From Holophagaceae bacterium (lineage in GTDB: Bacteria > Acidobacteriota > Holophagae > Holophagales > Holophagaceae): a stretch of DNA of 64,000 nucleotides. Position numbers and translations under genes: made by a program. Where the stretch lies: NCBI GenBank assembly GCA_023257195.1, contig JALRCU010000032.1, positions 1 through 64,000 of the forward strand, read 5' to 3'. This document shows positions 37,478 through 46,821 of the stretch, piece after piece (the first letter of the stretch is position 1; each line of letters begins with the position of its first letter). The notes beneath the pieces are model-generated. The model was given only the letters and a program-made list of their open reading frames with translations. It had not been told where the DNA came from and did no database searches.

Positions 37478-39597
37478 TAGGCCTTTAATTTTATAAAAGC
37501 GTCAATAAAGTCGCTCACCTGTGGCAAGATCTCATCCTCTTGAAGAGGTTGATAGGAAACCCAGGTATCTTCAGCGCCAATACGACGAACAGGAGCGTCG
37601 AGTTCTAAGAAAAGCTCATCAGAAATCCGTGCTGCAATCTCGCTTCCGTAGCCCCAAGATAGGGTATCTTCGTGAGCTACTATCACGCGATGAGTTTTTC
37701 GAACAGTCGCTGCAATGGATTCCCAATCGTACGGATTCAAAGTCCTAAGATCAAGGATTTCCACCGAGATACCCTCCTTTTCTACTTCTCGCGCAGCTTG
37801 AACGGCTCGATAGACCGTTGAACCGTATGTAATGACCGATATATCATGGCCCTCCTGAACACGACGTGCCTTACCAAAAGGAATCATAAAATCAGGATCA
37901 ACTTCGGGACCTTTATTGTGGGTTTGACGATAGAGATGCTTGGGTTCCAAAAATAAAACTGGATCATCGCAACGTATAGCGGTTCTCAGTAAACCAGCGG
38001 CATCGATGGCCGAGCTAGGGTATACCACCCGAAGACCAGGTATATGAGTGAATGTACTCTCTCCACATTGGGAATGATAAATGGATCCCCCCATTAGATA
38101 ACCTCCAATAGGCACTCGAACGACCATGGGCGCCTTAAAGGCTCCATTGCTTCTCCACCTTATAATAGGGAGTTCATCGCGGAGCTGTTGCATCGCAGGC
38201 CATATGTAGTCAAAGAATTGAATTTCAACCACAGGCTTAAATCCTCGAGCTGCTAGCCCAATGGCTCGGCCGATAATCGTGGCCTCAGCTAAGGGTGAAT
38301 TAAAGACACGATAATCCCCAAAAGCAGTTTGGAGACCATGGGTGGCTTTGAAGACACCGCCCTTCCCTTTTACTTTTGCTAGTAAAGCAGAACGACTAGC
38401 ATCTGCAACATCCTCTCCGAAGACCAGAATTTTTGGATTGATGGTCATTTCCTGTTTCAAAACCTGATTCACACTATCGATTAGCGTCTTGGAACCGGTA
38501 ATATCAAGATCAGCGGACTCTCGATCAAACTCATCAGACGTAGGATCAACTTCTTCACTGTAGAGATTTCTCAAAAAAGTATTGGGAGCAGGGAGTGGAG
38601 CCTCACAAGCCTCATCCCATGCTTTTTGAATCTCGTTATCGATATCTTCTTGAAGACACGTCCATTCTTTCTCTTTTAAATCGCCCCACTTAAGCATCTG
38701 TTGGGGAAAATTGATGAAGGGATCGCGACTTAACTCCTGCTTTCGCTGTTGTTCAGTTTTATAAAGTTGCTCATCGTCCGAGAGTGAGTGACTGTAGGGG
38801 CGAATAACCTTCGCGCGCACAAGAGCAGGTCCTTTGCGCGCTCGGGCATAGTTGACAGCTTTCCTTATCGCTTGATAACTTTCGATAGGATCACAGCCAT
38901 CAATTTCATCAATAATCAGGAGTCCGTGTTGGGTGTATCCCTTAAGGAGCTCTGCCACGTTGCCTCCTGGATACTGTATTTCGCTGGGTACACTGATCGC
39001 ATATTCATTATCTTCAACGAGGAAAACAACTGGGGCTTTCAAATTCACGGCGTTCGAAATAGCTTCCCAAAATTCTCCCTCTGAACAAGTACCATCACCC
39101 GTAGTCGCGAAAACTATTTCATCTTTTTTCATACCGAGTGCTTTGGTAAGCTTGAGTTTTTCAGCTCGCAAAATGGCTTCTGCAGCACCCACTGCCTGAA
39201 GAAGATGGGAGCCTGTAGGACTACTAGTCGTATAAATGTTGAGGTCTTTATGTCCCCAGTGACTAGGCATCTGGCGACCCCCGCTTGCGGGATCATCGAT
39301 AGATCCAACGCTCCCTAAGAACATTTCTTTGGCTGTATAGCCTAGGCCATAAGCTAAGGCTCTATCTCGATAATAGAGAAAGAACCAATCGTAATTTGGC
39401 TTAGCAACAAGAGCCATAGCCGACAGAACGGCTTCATGGCCTACGCCATTGATTTGAAAAAAAGCACGATTTTGGCGCTTACCCATTATTTCTTTATCAT
39501 CAATTTTGCGAGAAGCATAAATCGACCTGAGCATAGAAAGACGCTCCTCCCGATTGGGAGAACTAGGAGGTGCTATTTTCTTAGAATTCTTCTTCAT
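37474..39597 (-). CDS. 2-oxoacid dehydrogenase E1, fused alpha and beta subunits (copy 2)
   Basis: The 707-residue protein has the same two-half layout as copy 1. The alpha half holds [44 protein letters not shown]-type residues (here [14 protein letters not shown]) and the intact ThDP motif [16 protein letters not shown], then [11 protein letters not shown]. The beta half holds [35 protein letters not shown] and [16 protein letters not shown]. Conserved ThDP residues suggest an active E1, probably for branched-chain or another 2-oxoacid. Upstream ATG 39597 has no obvious ribosome site. It converges with the HMA-MauE gene. Confidence 0.92.
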   Translation of the reverse strand: MKKNSKKIAPPSSPNREERLSMLRSIYASRKIDDKEIMGKRQNRAFFQINGVGHEAVLSAMALVAKPNYDWFFLYYRDRALAYGLGYTAKEMFLGSVGSIDDPASGGRQMPSHWGHKDLNIYTTSSPTGSHLLQAVGAAEAILRAEKLKLTKALGMKKDEIVFATTGDGTCSEGEFWEAISNAVNLKAPVVFLVEDNEYAISVPSEIQYPGGNVAELLKGYTQHGLLIIDEIDGCDPIESYQAIRKAVNYARARKGPALVRAKVIRPYSHSLSDDEQLYKTEQQRKQELSRDPFINFPQQMLKWGDLKEKEWTCLQEDIDNEIQKAWDEACEAPLPAPNTFLRNLYSEEVDPTSDEFDRESADLDITGSKTLIDSVNQVLKQEMTINPKILVFGEDVADASRSALLAKVKGKGGVFKATHGLQTAFGDYRVFNSPLAEATIIGRAIGLAARGFKPVVEIQFFDYIWPAMQQLRDELPIIRWRSNGAFKAPMVVRVPIGGYLMGGSIYHSQCGESTFTHIPGLRVVYPSSAIDAAGLLRTAIRCDDPVLFLEPKHLYRQTHNKGPEVDPDFMIPFGKARRVQEGHDISVITYGSTVYRAVQAAREVEKEGISVEILDLRTLNPYDWESIAATVRKTHRVIVAHEDTLSWGYGSEIAARISDELFLELDAPVRRIGAEDTWVSYQPLQEDEILPQVSDFIDAFIKLKAY

Positions 39598-39675
39598 TAG
39601 ATTTTTGCAATCAGAAACGAAACGATAGGTTTACACAAATTAACTCTAATTAAGTATAGGGTATTGGAACAATAA

Positions 39676-39696
39676 GACTCACAGATTGCGTGAGTC
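39676..39696. promoter_or_regulatory. Perfect 7-bp hairpin in the valS leader
   Basis: GACTCAC (39676-39682) and GTGAGTC (39690-39696) form an inverted repeat around a seven-base loop, ending 30 bp before the valS start. No T-box sequence and no T-run follow, so a T-box or terminator is not supported. It could be an operator or a small RNA hairpin that affects valS translation. Confidence 0.35.
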
Positions 39697-39726
39697 AAAA
39701 TGCGCTCAGTGTAAGATTAAATCAAG

Positions 39727-42327
39727 ATGGATAAAGCCTATCAATTCCAAACAGCCCAAACTAAATGGTACGAACTATGGGAGAAAACGGGTGTTTTTGA
39801 GGGATGCCCTTCCTCAAAGAAAAAGCCTTTTTCTATGTCTCTGCCTCCTCCAAATATCACGGGTAATCTTCATATGGGACATGCACTTTGCTATACCCTT
39901 CCCGATGTTATTGCGCGGTCTAAAAGAGCTCAGGGCTTTGATGTTTGCTGGGTACCCGGAGTGGATCATGCGGGTATTGCAACTCAAATTATTGTGGAGC
40001 GACAACTCAAAGAAGAAGGAACGGATCGTCACCAGTTAGGTCGAGAAGCATTCCTAAAGCGCATCTGGGACTGGAAAGACAAAAACCAAAATGATATAGA
40101 AAATCAATTGAGGCGTTTGGGAGTTAGTGTGGACTGGTCTCGCAAACGTTTCACCATGGATGATTCCCTCAATGCTTCTGTGAGGAAAGTTTTTGTTGAG
40201 GCTTTTCAGCAAGGGCGCATTTATCGAGGCCCACGAATGATTCAATGGGATCCTATCAGCCAGACAGCTCTCTCGGATCTTGAAGTTAAACATAGTGAAC
40301 GCCAAGGTAAGCTTTGGTATCTACGCTATCCGATCGAAGGAAGTTCAGAATCTATTGTTGTCGCAACCACCCGTCCTGAAACCATGTTGGGCGATACAGC
40401 CGTTGCGGTCCACCCGGAGGATGAGCGCTATCAATCCCTAGTAGGTAGGCAGATCCGCCAACCCCTTACTGGTCGACTGATCCCTATCGTAGCGGATGCA
40501 TTTGTCGATCCTGCTTTTGGAACTGGATGTGTCAAAGTCACGCCGGCTCATGATCCTAATGATCATGCAGCAGGACTCCGGCTTCATCTAGATTCAATTA
40601 TGGTTATAGGCTTCGACGCAAAGATGACCGAAGCCGCAGGGCCTTATCAAGGCCTAGACCGATTTGCTTGTAGGAAAAAGATTATAGAAGATCTTGATGA
40701 GGCGGGCTGTCTTGTTAAAATCGAAGATCATACCTCTCAAGTGGCGATTTCAGAACGAAGTGGCGCCGTACTCGAGCCTCTCGTTTCAGAGCAATGGTTT
40801 ATGAAGATGAATGAAGGCGCTCAAAAAGCCCTTGAGGTCGTCCGCCAAGGAAAAATTAAATTTACGCCCAACCATCATGTCGCTGTATGGGAACACTGGC
40901 TGACCAATATTCAAGATTGGTGTATCTCAAGGCAACTGGTGTGGGGGCATCGAATCCCTGCTTGGTATTGCCAAGATTGTGGGCATATCAACGTCGCCCT
41001 CGAAGTACCGACCGCCTGCTCTCAGTGTTCTTCGAGGAAACTAATTCAGGATCCAGATACCTTGGATACGTGGTTCAGTTCGGCTCTCTGGCCTTTCAGC
41101 ATTCTAGGCTGGCCCGAGACGACTTCCGATCTCAAGCATTACTACCCTAACGATGTCATGTGCACTAGTTACGACATCATTTTCTTTTGGGTTGCCCGAA
41201 TGGTCATGAGTGGTCTCACTTGGACGGGAGATATTCCATTCAAAGAAGTTTACTTTAATTCTCTCGTTCGTGATCAGTCGGGACAGAAGATGTCTAAAAG
41301 CAAAGGTAACGTCATTGATCCTCTCGAGGTGATGGATGAATATGGAACGGATGCCCTTCGTTTCACATTAATTTCCATGTCCGCTCCGGGCACCGACATT
41401 GCCCTTTCAAAATCTAAGCTAGAGGCTTCTCGTAATTTTTGTACCAAACTTTGGAACGCCGCTCGATTCGTCCACATGAATGTAGATCAAAGCATTATCC
41501 TCAGTTCTCCATTGGTTCTTGGGGAAGCGGACCATTGGATGGCTTCAAGGCTTCAAGAGGTTTCCATCAAGGTATCAGAGGCGCTAGCCCATTATCGATT
41601 TCACGATGCGGCCGACCAACTTTACCACCTCATTTACGATGACTTTTGTGGAACCTACATCGAGCTGGTGAAAGTTCAACTGCTTCAAGGCAGTAATGGA
41701 CAAAAAGCAGTCATTCTTAATTATCTTGATATTATTCTTCGGCTTCTGCATCCGATGGTTCCCTTCCTCACGGAAGAGATTCATGCCTGTGTCATCAAAG
41801 ATCGACTTGCCTCTGAAGAACCTAAATTACTTGCCCAGCGTTCATGGCCTTCGGAACATCCCTTGCTACAGGGTGTGTATCCTACTTCTAGGGTTCCCGA
41901 TTTCCAGGAAATTCTATCCACCCTTTTGCGTTTGAAGGCCGAGCATGGAATCGATCCTGGTAAGCGTGTCAAAGCTTATGCCACAGTGGCTTTAGTCAAA
42001 GATTTTGAAGAACCGATCAAGAGCCTAGGAAAACTTGAGAGCATCACCTTTCAAAATCAGATTGAACCGTCAAATGAATGTGCAATCGCCGTCGTGGGAC
42101 ACGGTAAAATAGCTATAGAAATCGGCCAAGCCTCATCCTTGAAGAATCCTGCCTTATTAATAAAAGAGCATGACAAGCTGGGCAAAGAAATTGAGGTGCT
42201 GTCTGGGCGTTTAGGGAATGAAAATTTCGTTGCCAAGGCTCCAGCCGAGGCTTTGGCGAAAGCCCGACAAGATCTCAAAGATAAGAAATCACGTTTAGAG
42301 CAGATTAAAGATCTCCTTCGTCCCTAA
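39727..42327 (+). CDS. valS: Valyl-tRNA synthetase
   Basis: The 866-residue class I enzyme shows PPPNITGNLHMGHAL (HIGH-type), the editing domain with TTRPETMLGDTAVAVHPEDERY, and KMSKSKGNVIDPLEVMDEYGTDALRF. The anticodon-binding domain and the C-terminal coiled coil of ValRS follow (residues about 800-866). It charges tRNA-Val and edits Thr. The length is normal for bacterial ValRS. No ribosome site is clear at ATG 39727. The short hairpin at 39676-39696 lies in the leader. Confidence 0.98.
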   Translation: MDKAYQFQTAQTKWYELWEKTGVFEGCPSSKKKPFSMSLPPPNITGNLHMGHALCYTLPDVIARSKRAQGFDVCWVPGVDHAGIATQIIVERQLKEEGTDRHQLGREAFLKRIWDWKDKNQNDIENQLRRLGVSVDWSRKRFTMDDSLNASVRKVFVEAFQQGRIYRGPRMIQWDPISQTALSDLEVKHSERQGKLWYLRYPIEGSSESIVVATTRPETMLGDTAVAVHPEDERYQSLVGRQIRQPLTGRLIPIVADAFVDPAFGTGCVKVTPAHDPNDHAAGLRLHLDSIMVIGFDAKMTEAAGPYQGLDRFACRKKIIEDLDEAGCLVKIEDHTSQVAISERSGAVLEPLVSEQWFMKMNEGAQKALEVVRQGKIKFTPNHHVAVWEHWLTNIQDWCISRQLVWGHRIPAWYCQDCGHINVALEVPTACSQCSSRKLIQDPDTLDTWFSSALWPFSILGWPETTSDLKHYYPNDVMCTSYDIIFFWVARMVMSGLTWTGDIPFKEVYFNSLVRDQSGQKMSKSKGNVIDPLEVMDEYGTDALRFTLISMSAPGTDIALSKSKLEASRNFCTKLWNAARFVHMNVDQSIILSSPLVLGEADHWMASRLQEVSIKVSEALAHYRFHDAADQLYHLIYDDFCGTYIELVKVQLLQGSNGQKAVILNYLDIILRLLHPMVPFLTEEIHACVIKDRLASEEPKLLAQRSWPSEHPLLQGVYPTSRVPDFQEILSTLLRLKAEHGIDPGKRVKAYATVALVKDFEEPIKSLGKLESITFQNQIEPSNECAIAVVGHGKIAIEIGQASSLKNPALLIKEHDKLGKEIEVLSGRLGNENFVAKAPAEALAKARQDLKDKKSRLEQIKDLLRP

Positions 42328-42358
42328 TGTTAAATTGAGAAGTTTGGAGCCCACAATT

Positions 42359-42928
42359 ATGGATATTCAGCAGTTTCTCAACTCCGTCGCATCGTTAGGC
42401 TGGCAAGGCACGTCCCTTTGGTTTGTTCTTTTAGGACAAATTATTCTATGGGTGGGCCTCCTGAGGTTGCACTTAAGAATAAACCGAGAGAACCCGAATT
42501 GGGAAGAATGTGTTGGCAAGATCCGTTCCGCTTTCTTACGGAAAATCAATGGAGAAGAGGAAATTGCAGAACTCAAGATTCATCGCTATGCCCCTTCTGT
42601 GGATCGGTTAATCGAGTTGAATTTCCGAGAACAAAGTCTTGAGATTTCGAGCCGTTATCTCCTATTAAAGTGGAAGATCAAAGAGTGTATCCGCCCCTAC
42701 TGGATTACATGGGGCTACTTGGTCATAGGATTTGGCGTCGTCGTTTGGTTTATATACGGTCTTCAAAAAGATATCCCTTTTGAAAAGATTGCGCGCACAC
42801 CGGTTGACCCAAGACTCCTGTGGGTCTGGCTTGGAGCTGCCATGGTTGAAGCCTGGCGACTGGTTGGGTTAGAAGGCAATTTAGAGCGTGTCAATCGAAG
42901 CCTTCTCTTCCCTAGGATCCACGAATAA
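42359..42928 (+). CDS. Membrane protein of unknown function downstream of valS
   Basis: From ATG 42359, with GGAG 9 nt upstream, the product is 189 residues. A longer frame from TTG 42335 is unlikely. There are two to three membrane helices: about 16-34, 116-134 and perhaps 151-165. Between them lies a charged cytoplasmic stretch with FLRKINGEEEIAELKIHRYA. I recognise no family. It lies 31 bp after valS, so it is probably on the same transcript. Confidence 0.6.
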   Translation: MDIQQFLNSVASLGWQGTSLWFVLLGQIILWVGLLRLHLRINRENPNWEECVGKIRSAFLRKINGEEEIAELKIHRYAPSVDRLIELNFREQSLEISSRYLLLKWKIKECIRPYWITWGYLVIGFGVVVWFIYGLQKDIPFEKIARTPVDPRLLWVWLGAAMVEAWRLVGLEGNLERVNRSLLFPRIHE

Positions 42929-43022
42929 CCTGCCCTCAGGACTCACCACAGAGTGTGGCATCGACACCACGGGGCTCGAAAGCGCGGCTCGGGGGACGAT
43001 TAGATTTTGAGGTCCATAACAT

Positions 43023-44852
43023 ATGTGTGGCATTGTGGGATACATCGGTCATAACAGGGCGTCCTCGATTCTACTCGAGGGGCTCCAAAGTCTGGAATAT
43101 CGAGGTTACGACTCAGCAGGCATAGCCCTAATTCACAATGGACATTTCGATCTGATTCGTGCGAGTGGCAAATTAGCTAACCTAGCCACAAAGATCGATC
43201 CTCAGCATTCTGCTCAAGTGGGAATTGGCCATACTCGATGGGCCACACACGGTCGACCCTCGGAAGAGAATGCGCATCCTCACGTGAGTCAGAATGGAAA
43301 AATAGTAGCTGTTCATAATGGTATCTTTGAAAACTTTCTTGATCTAAGATCTCAACTTGGCTCCGAGGGTTTCCTTTTTAAGTCTGAAACTGATACCGAA
43401 TGCTTTCCTCATCTCGTAGAAAGATCTATGCGCAAAGGGCTCCCTTTTCGAGAGGCTTTTTCAGAGGCTCTGAAGTCAGTCGAGGGCATTTACGCTCTCG
43501 CGTGTATGCATGCGGATGATGCTGGGCATATTCTAGTGGCTCGGAGCGGCCCTCCTCTTGCTCTAGGCATCGGACAGGGTGAAATGTTCATTGCTTCGGA
43601 TGCCGTCCCGCTCCTCAAACATACGCAACGAATTATCTTCCTTGAGGACGGAGATTGGGCGGAAATCTCTACGGACCGCATTAGTATTTATTCATCTGAT
43701 CACAAAGAAATTGAACGCCCCGTTCACGATATAACTTACAATCCTCAATCGGTCGAAAAGATTGGATTCGATCACTATATGCAAAAAGAGATTTTTGAGC
43801 AACCGCAAGCTATTTCCAATACACTCTACAATCGTCTCCCCCTCGGGGATGAGGCCATACCCCTCGCATTGAATCTCTCGGATGACTCACTAAAAAAGGT
43901 TGAACGAATTTTAATTGTGGCCTGCGGGACTAGTTGGCATGCGGGACTCATTGGAAAGTTTTATCTCGAAACTTTTTCTAGAATCCCTGTTGAAGTCGAC
44001 TACGCCTCCGAATTTCGCTATCGCGATGCTGTGGTGGGTCCCTATACTCTAGCGATTGGAATCACCCAAAGCGGTGAGACAGCGGATACCCTGGCTGCTC
44101 TAAAGGAACTCAAACGATTGGGTGCAACCACGCTGGCCATCTGTAACATGCAAGGTTCATCGGTCACACGTCTTGCGGAAGCGACATTGTTTACCCACGC
44201 TGGGCCTGAAATCGGAGTGGCTTCAACCAAAGCGTTCACGACACAACTCATTGCACTCATCTTACTTGCTTTGAAATTAGGTGACCTCAAGCAAACGCTA
44301 CCACTTTCGAAGCGTAATGAGCTTATTCAAGGCCTACGAGAGCTCCCTGCCCATCTCGAACAGACCCTTCATCTTGAAACAGGGGTTAAAAAGTGGGCTT
44401 TCGATTGGCACGGGTCTAGGGATTTCCTCTATCTAGGTCGGGGCCCTATGTATCCAATCGCCCTTGAAGGGGCTTTAAAGCTCAAAGAAATTTCTTATAT
44501 CCATGCAGAAGGTTATCCTGCAGGTGAGATGAAGCACGGCCCTATTGCCCTGATTGATTCTCAACTGCCCATCGTCGCTTTATTGCCTCAAGATGCACAT
44601 CATGACAAAACTGCATCAAATCTTCAAGAAGCGGCGGCTCGTGGAGGGCAAATTCTTGGACTGGTAACAAAAGGGGATGCAACCCTACAATTGATTGCTA
44701 AAGATTTGCTTGAATTACCTAAAACTCACCCTTGGCTTGCACCTCTGGTTTTTATGATCCCGTTACAACTGCTGGCCTACCACATAGCTTTATATCGCAA
44801 GTGCGACGTCGACCAACCTCGAAATTTAGCGAAGAGCGTTACAGTGGAATAG
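43023..44852 (+). CDS. glmS: Glutamine-fructose-6-phosphate aminotransferase (isomerizing)
   Basis: The 609-residue enzyme begins MCGIVGYIG, where Cys2 becomes the catalytic N-terminal nucleophile. The glutaminase half has LEYRGYDSAGIAL, HTRWATHGRPSEENAHPH and SETDTECFPHL. Two SIS domains follow (ACGTSWHAGLIGKFYLE, GITQSGETADTLAAL, then GRGPMYPIALEGALKLKEIS), and the protein ends LAKSVTVE, the family C-terminus. It makes glucosamine-6-phosphate for peptidoglycan and LPS. GAGG lies 10 nt before ATG 43023. The 94-bp upstream gap holds no glmS ribozyme that I can see. Confidence 0.98.
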   Translation: MCGIVGYIGHNRASSILLEGLQSLEYRGYDSAGIALIHNGHFDLIRASGKLANLATKIDPQHSAQVGIGHTRWATHGRPSEENAHPHVSQNGKIVAVHNGIFENFLDLRSQLGSEGFLFKSETDTECFPHLVERSMRKGLPFREAFSEALKSVEGIYALACMHADDAGHILVARSGPPLALGIGQGEMFIASDAVPLLKHTQRIIFLEDGDWAEISTDRISIYSSDHKEIERPVHDITYNPQSVEKIGFDHYMQKEIFEQPQAISNTLYNRLPLGDEAIPLALNLSDDSLKKVERILIVACGTSWHAGLIGKFYLETFSRIPVEVDYASEFRYRDAVVGPYTLAIGITQSGETADTLAALKELKRLGATTLAICNMQGSSVTRLAEATLFTHAGPEIGVASTKAFTTQLIALILLALKLGDLKQTLPLSKRNELIQGLRELPAHLEQTLHLETGVKKWAFDWHGSRDFLYLGRGPMYPIALEGALKLKEISYIHAEGYPAGEMKHGPIALIDSQLPIVALLPQDAHHDKTASNLQEAAARGGQILGLVTKGDATLQLIAKDLLELPKTHPWLAPLVFMIPLQLLAYHIALYRKCDVDQPRNLAKSVTVE

Positions 44853-44992
44853 ATTGAACTGAGGGACTTTTTATTTCTTTTTCAACTATATAATTCTAAT
44901 TGAGAACTCTTGCTTAGAGTTTCCTTTCCCCCCGCTAGACTTCTATTTAACATTATTTGTTATATTTTACTAACCCCTCAATGGAGAGCATC

Positions 44993-45568
44993 ATGAATCG
45001 AAACTTCACCAAAGCGTTATCACGAATAGTAGTTTTCTTATTTCCCTTAGTATTGTTGAGCCAAGACGTCTACCAAGTTGATCCTGTTCATAGTGATGCA
45101 AGTTTCAAAATTCGACACTTACTCAGCAAGACAACGGGTACATTTTCAAAATTTGAAGGAACCATTATTTATTACCCGGACGCCATCCAGAAGTCATCAG
45201 TCGTCATTACTATCAAAGCAAATAGTATCGATACAAATAATGAATCAAGAGATAACCATCTCAGAGGAGAAGACTTTTTTGATATTCAGAAGTATCCCGA
45301 ACTCAAATTTGTCTCAACGAAAGTAGCGGCCGGCTCCTCTTCTTCAGAAATTTTAGTAACGGGCAATTTCACTTTACGGGGTATAACGAAAGTCATTACG
45401 GTTCCAGTTACATTTTTAGGCAGTACCCAAACCCCCTTTAAAGATGTCCGAGCGGGATTTGAAACCTTGTTTAAAATTAATCGAAATGAATTCGGTATCG
45501 TTTATGGCAAGGGTATTTTAGGAGATGAAGTTGAAATATCTCTGAACATAGAGGCAATTAAGAAATAA
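44993..45568 (+). CDS. Secreted YceI-family lipocalin-like protein
   Basis: I start at ATG 44993, which has GGAG 7 nt upstream. The 191-residue product has a signal peptide ending VLLSQ and then the YceI fold: YQVDPVHSDASFKIRHLL, SRDNHLRGEDFFDIQKYPEL, TGNFTLRGITK. YceI proteins bind polyisoprenoid or amphiphilic ligands in the periplasm. The upstream in-frame ATG at 44957 would bury the signal peptide. It likely ends a short unit; the next gene starts 60 bp later with its own ribosome site. Confidence 0.93.
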   Translation: MNRNFTKALSRIVVFLFPLVLLSQDVYQVDPVHSDASFKIRHLLSKTTGTFSKFEGTIIYYPDAIQKSSVVITIKANSIDTNNESRDNHLRGEDFFDIQKYPELKFVSTKVAAGSSSSEILVTGNFTLRGITKVITVPVTFLGSTQTPFKDVRAGFETLFKINRNEFGIVYGKGILGDEVEISLNIEAIKK

Positions 45569-45627
45569 GGAAGTGGTCAACTGCGAAAAAAGTTTTTATA
45601 GTAATTTGGCTTCGGGAGGTACCTAAA

Positions 45628-46650
45628 GTGGACAAAAAAAAACTTACGGAGTATCTAGTTTATGGCGTGATCTTGGGGTCGGTTCTATTCTCTCGGTCAA
45701 GTGGTCCAACCTTCGAGACTTATCACACCTCAAATGAAACTATTAAACAGGGGGGTGTGAAATATGTCGAGATCACTACGCCTAAAGGTAAGTTCCAGGT
45801 TTACACGAAGCGTATTGGTAATAATCCCCGCATCAAAGTCCTCTTACTCCATGGGGGGCCCGGAGGCGATCATCAATTTTTTCTTCCTCTAGAAAGTTAC
45901 CTCCCTAAAGAAGGCATCGAATTCATATATTACGATCAACTGGGGAGTGGTAAATCTGATCGACCCACTGATCTTTCCCTTTGGGATCTGCCGCGATTTG
46001 TCGAGGAAGTCGAGCAAGTACGAATAGCCTTAGGGCTGGATAGTTCTAATTTTTATCTTTTAGGTCACTCTTGGGGTGGCATCTTGGCATCTGAGTACGC
46101 ACTGAAGTACCAAAAGAATCTAAAAGGACTCATTATCTCCAATATGATGATGAGTATTCCCGATTACGTTAAGTATGCTAACGAGGTTTTAGGACCCCAA
46201 ATGCCTCCCGAGGTTCTTAAGCAAATTAAAGATTATGAAAGGCGCAAAGACTTTGAGAATCCAAAGTATATGGCGCTCGTGATGGAACATTATTATACAA
46301 AGCATCTCTATCGAGCTCCCATCCAAGAATGGCCTGGTATTTTGCTCCGTATCTTTAACGAAATTAACCGCCAAATCTATGTTCATATGCAGGGACCGTC
46401 AGAGTTTGGCGTTCCCCCTGAAGCTACTTTGTATAGCTGGGATCGTAAAGCCGATCTTCCTAAGATCGCAGTTCCCACCCTTGTTATTGGATCTACGTAT
46501 GACACGATGGATCCTCAACATATGGAGTGGGTATCTAAGCAGGTCCAAAAAGGCTTTTATAAGCAGACCAATGGGGGTCATGCAGCGATGTGGGACGATC
46601 AAAAAGCATATGCCGATGCACTGATTTGGTATTTAAAACGCTCTCATTAA
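45628..46650 (+). CDS. Proline iminopeptidase-like alpha/beta hydrolase, membrane-anchored
   Basis: The 340-residue protein starts GTG 45628 with GGGAGG about 8 nt upstream. An N-terminal hydrophobic segment (about 8-22) suggests a signal anchor. HGGPGGDHQFF is the oxyanion loop of proline iminopeptidases (S33), GHSWGGILASEYAL holds the nucleophile Ser, the Asp is in GSTYDTMDP and the His in NGGHAAMW. It should cleave N-terminal Pro or related amides or esters. With M14, M16, M28 and M13 it adds to the exported peptidase set. It ends before tRNA-Val. Confidence 0.9.
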   Translation: MDKKKLTEYLVYGVILGSVLFSRSSGPTFETYHTSNETIKQGGVKYVEITTPKGKFQVYTKRIGNNPRIKVLLLHGGPGGDHQFFLPLESYLPKEGIEFIYYDQLGSGKSDRPTDLSLWDLPRFVEEVEQVRIALGLDSSNFYLLGHSWGGILASEYALKYQKNLKGLIISNMMMSIPDYVKYANEVLGPQMPPEVLKQIKDYERRKDFENPKYMALVMEHYYTKHLYRAPIQEWPGILLRIFNEINRQIYVHMQGPSEFGVPPEATLYSWDRKADLPKIAVPTLVIGSTYDTMDPQHMEWVSKQVQKGFYKQTNGGHAAMWDDQKAYADALIWYLKRSH

Positions 46651-46703
46651 ATACTCAGGGAAAAACATACGCATCATTTAACCAAAGCGCACACGCAACG
46701 AAT

Positions 46704-46778
<75 letters not shown>

Positions 46779-46785
46779 AAACTCT

Positions 46786-46814
46786 ATCCTATCCTGAATG
46801 CCACATGAATCCAA
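46786..46814 (-). promoter_or_regulatory. Promoter of tRNA-Val
   Basis: On the minus strand TTGGAT (46809-46814) and TAGGAT (46786-46791) are 17 bp apart, and the -10 box ends 7 bp before the tRNA 5' end. It lies just after the Omp85 stop codon, so the tRNA has its own promoter. Confidence 0.6.
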
Positions 46815-46821
46815 AAAGTCT

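Noticed and set aside
39598-39726. T-box riboswitch before valS
   Set aside because: No T-box sequence, specifier stem or terminator is seen; only a short inverted repeat is present.
42929-43022. glmS ribozyme upstream of glmS
   Set aside because: The gap is 94 bp and shows only a short CCACA/TGTGG hairpin; the known ribozyme core and pseudoknot are not visible.
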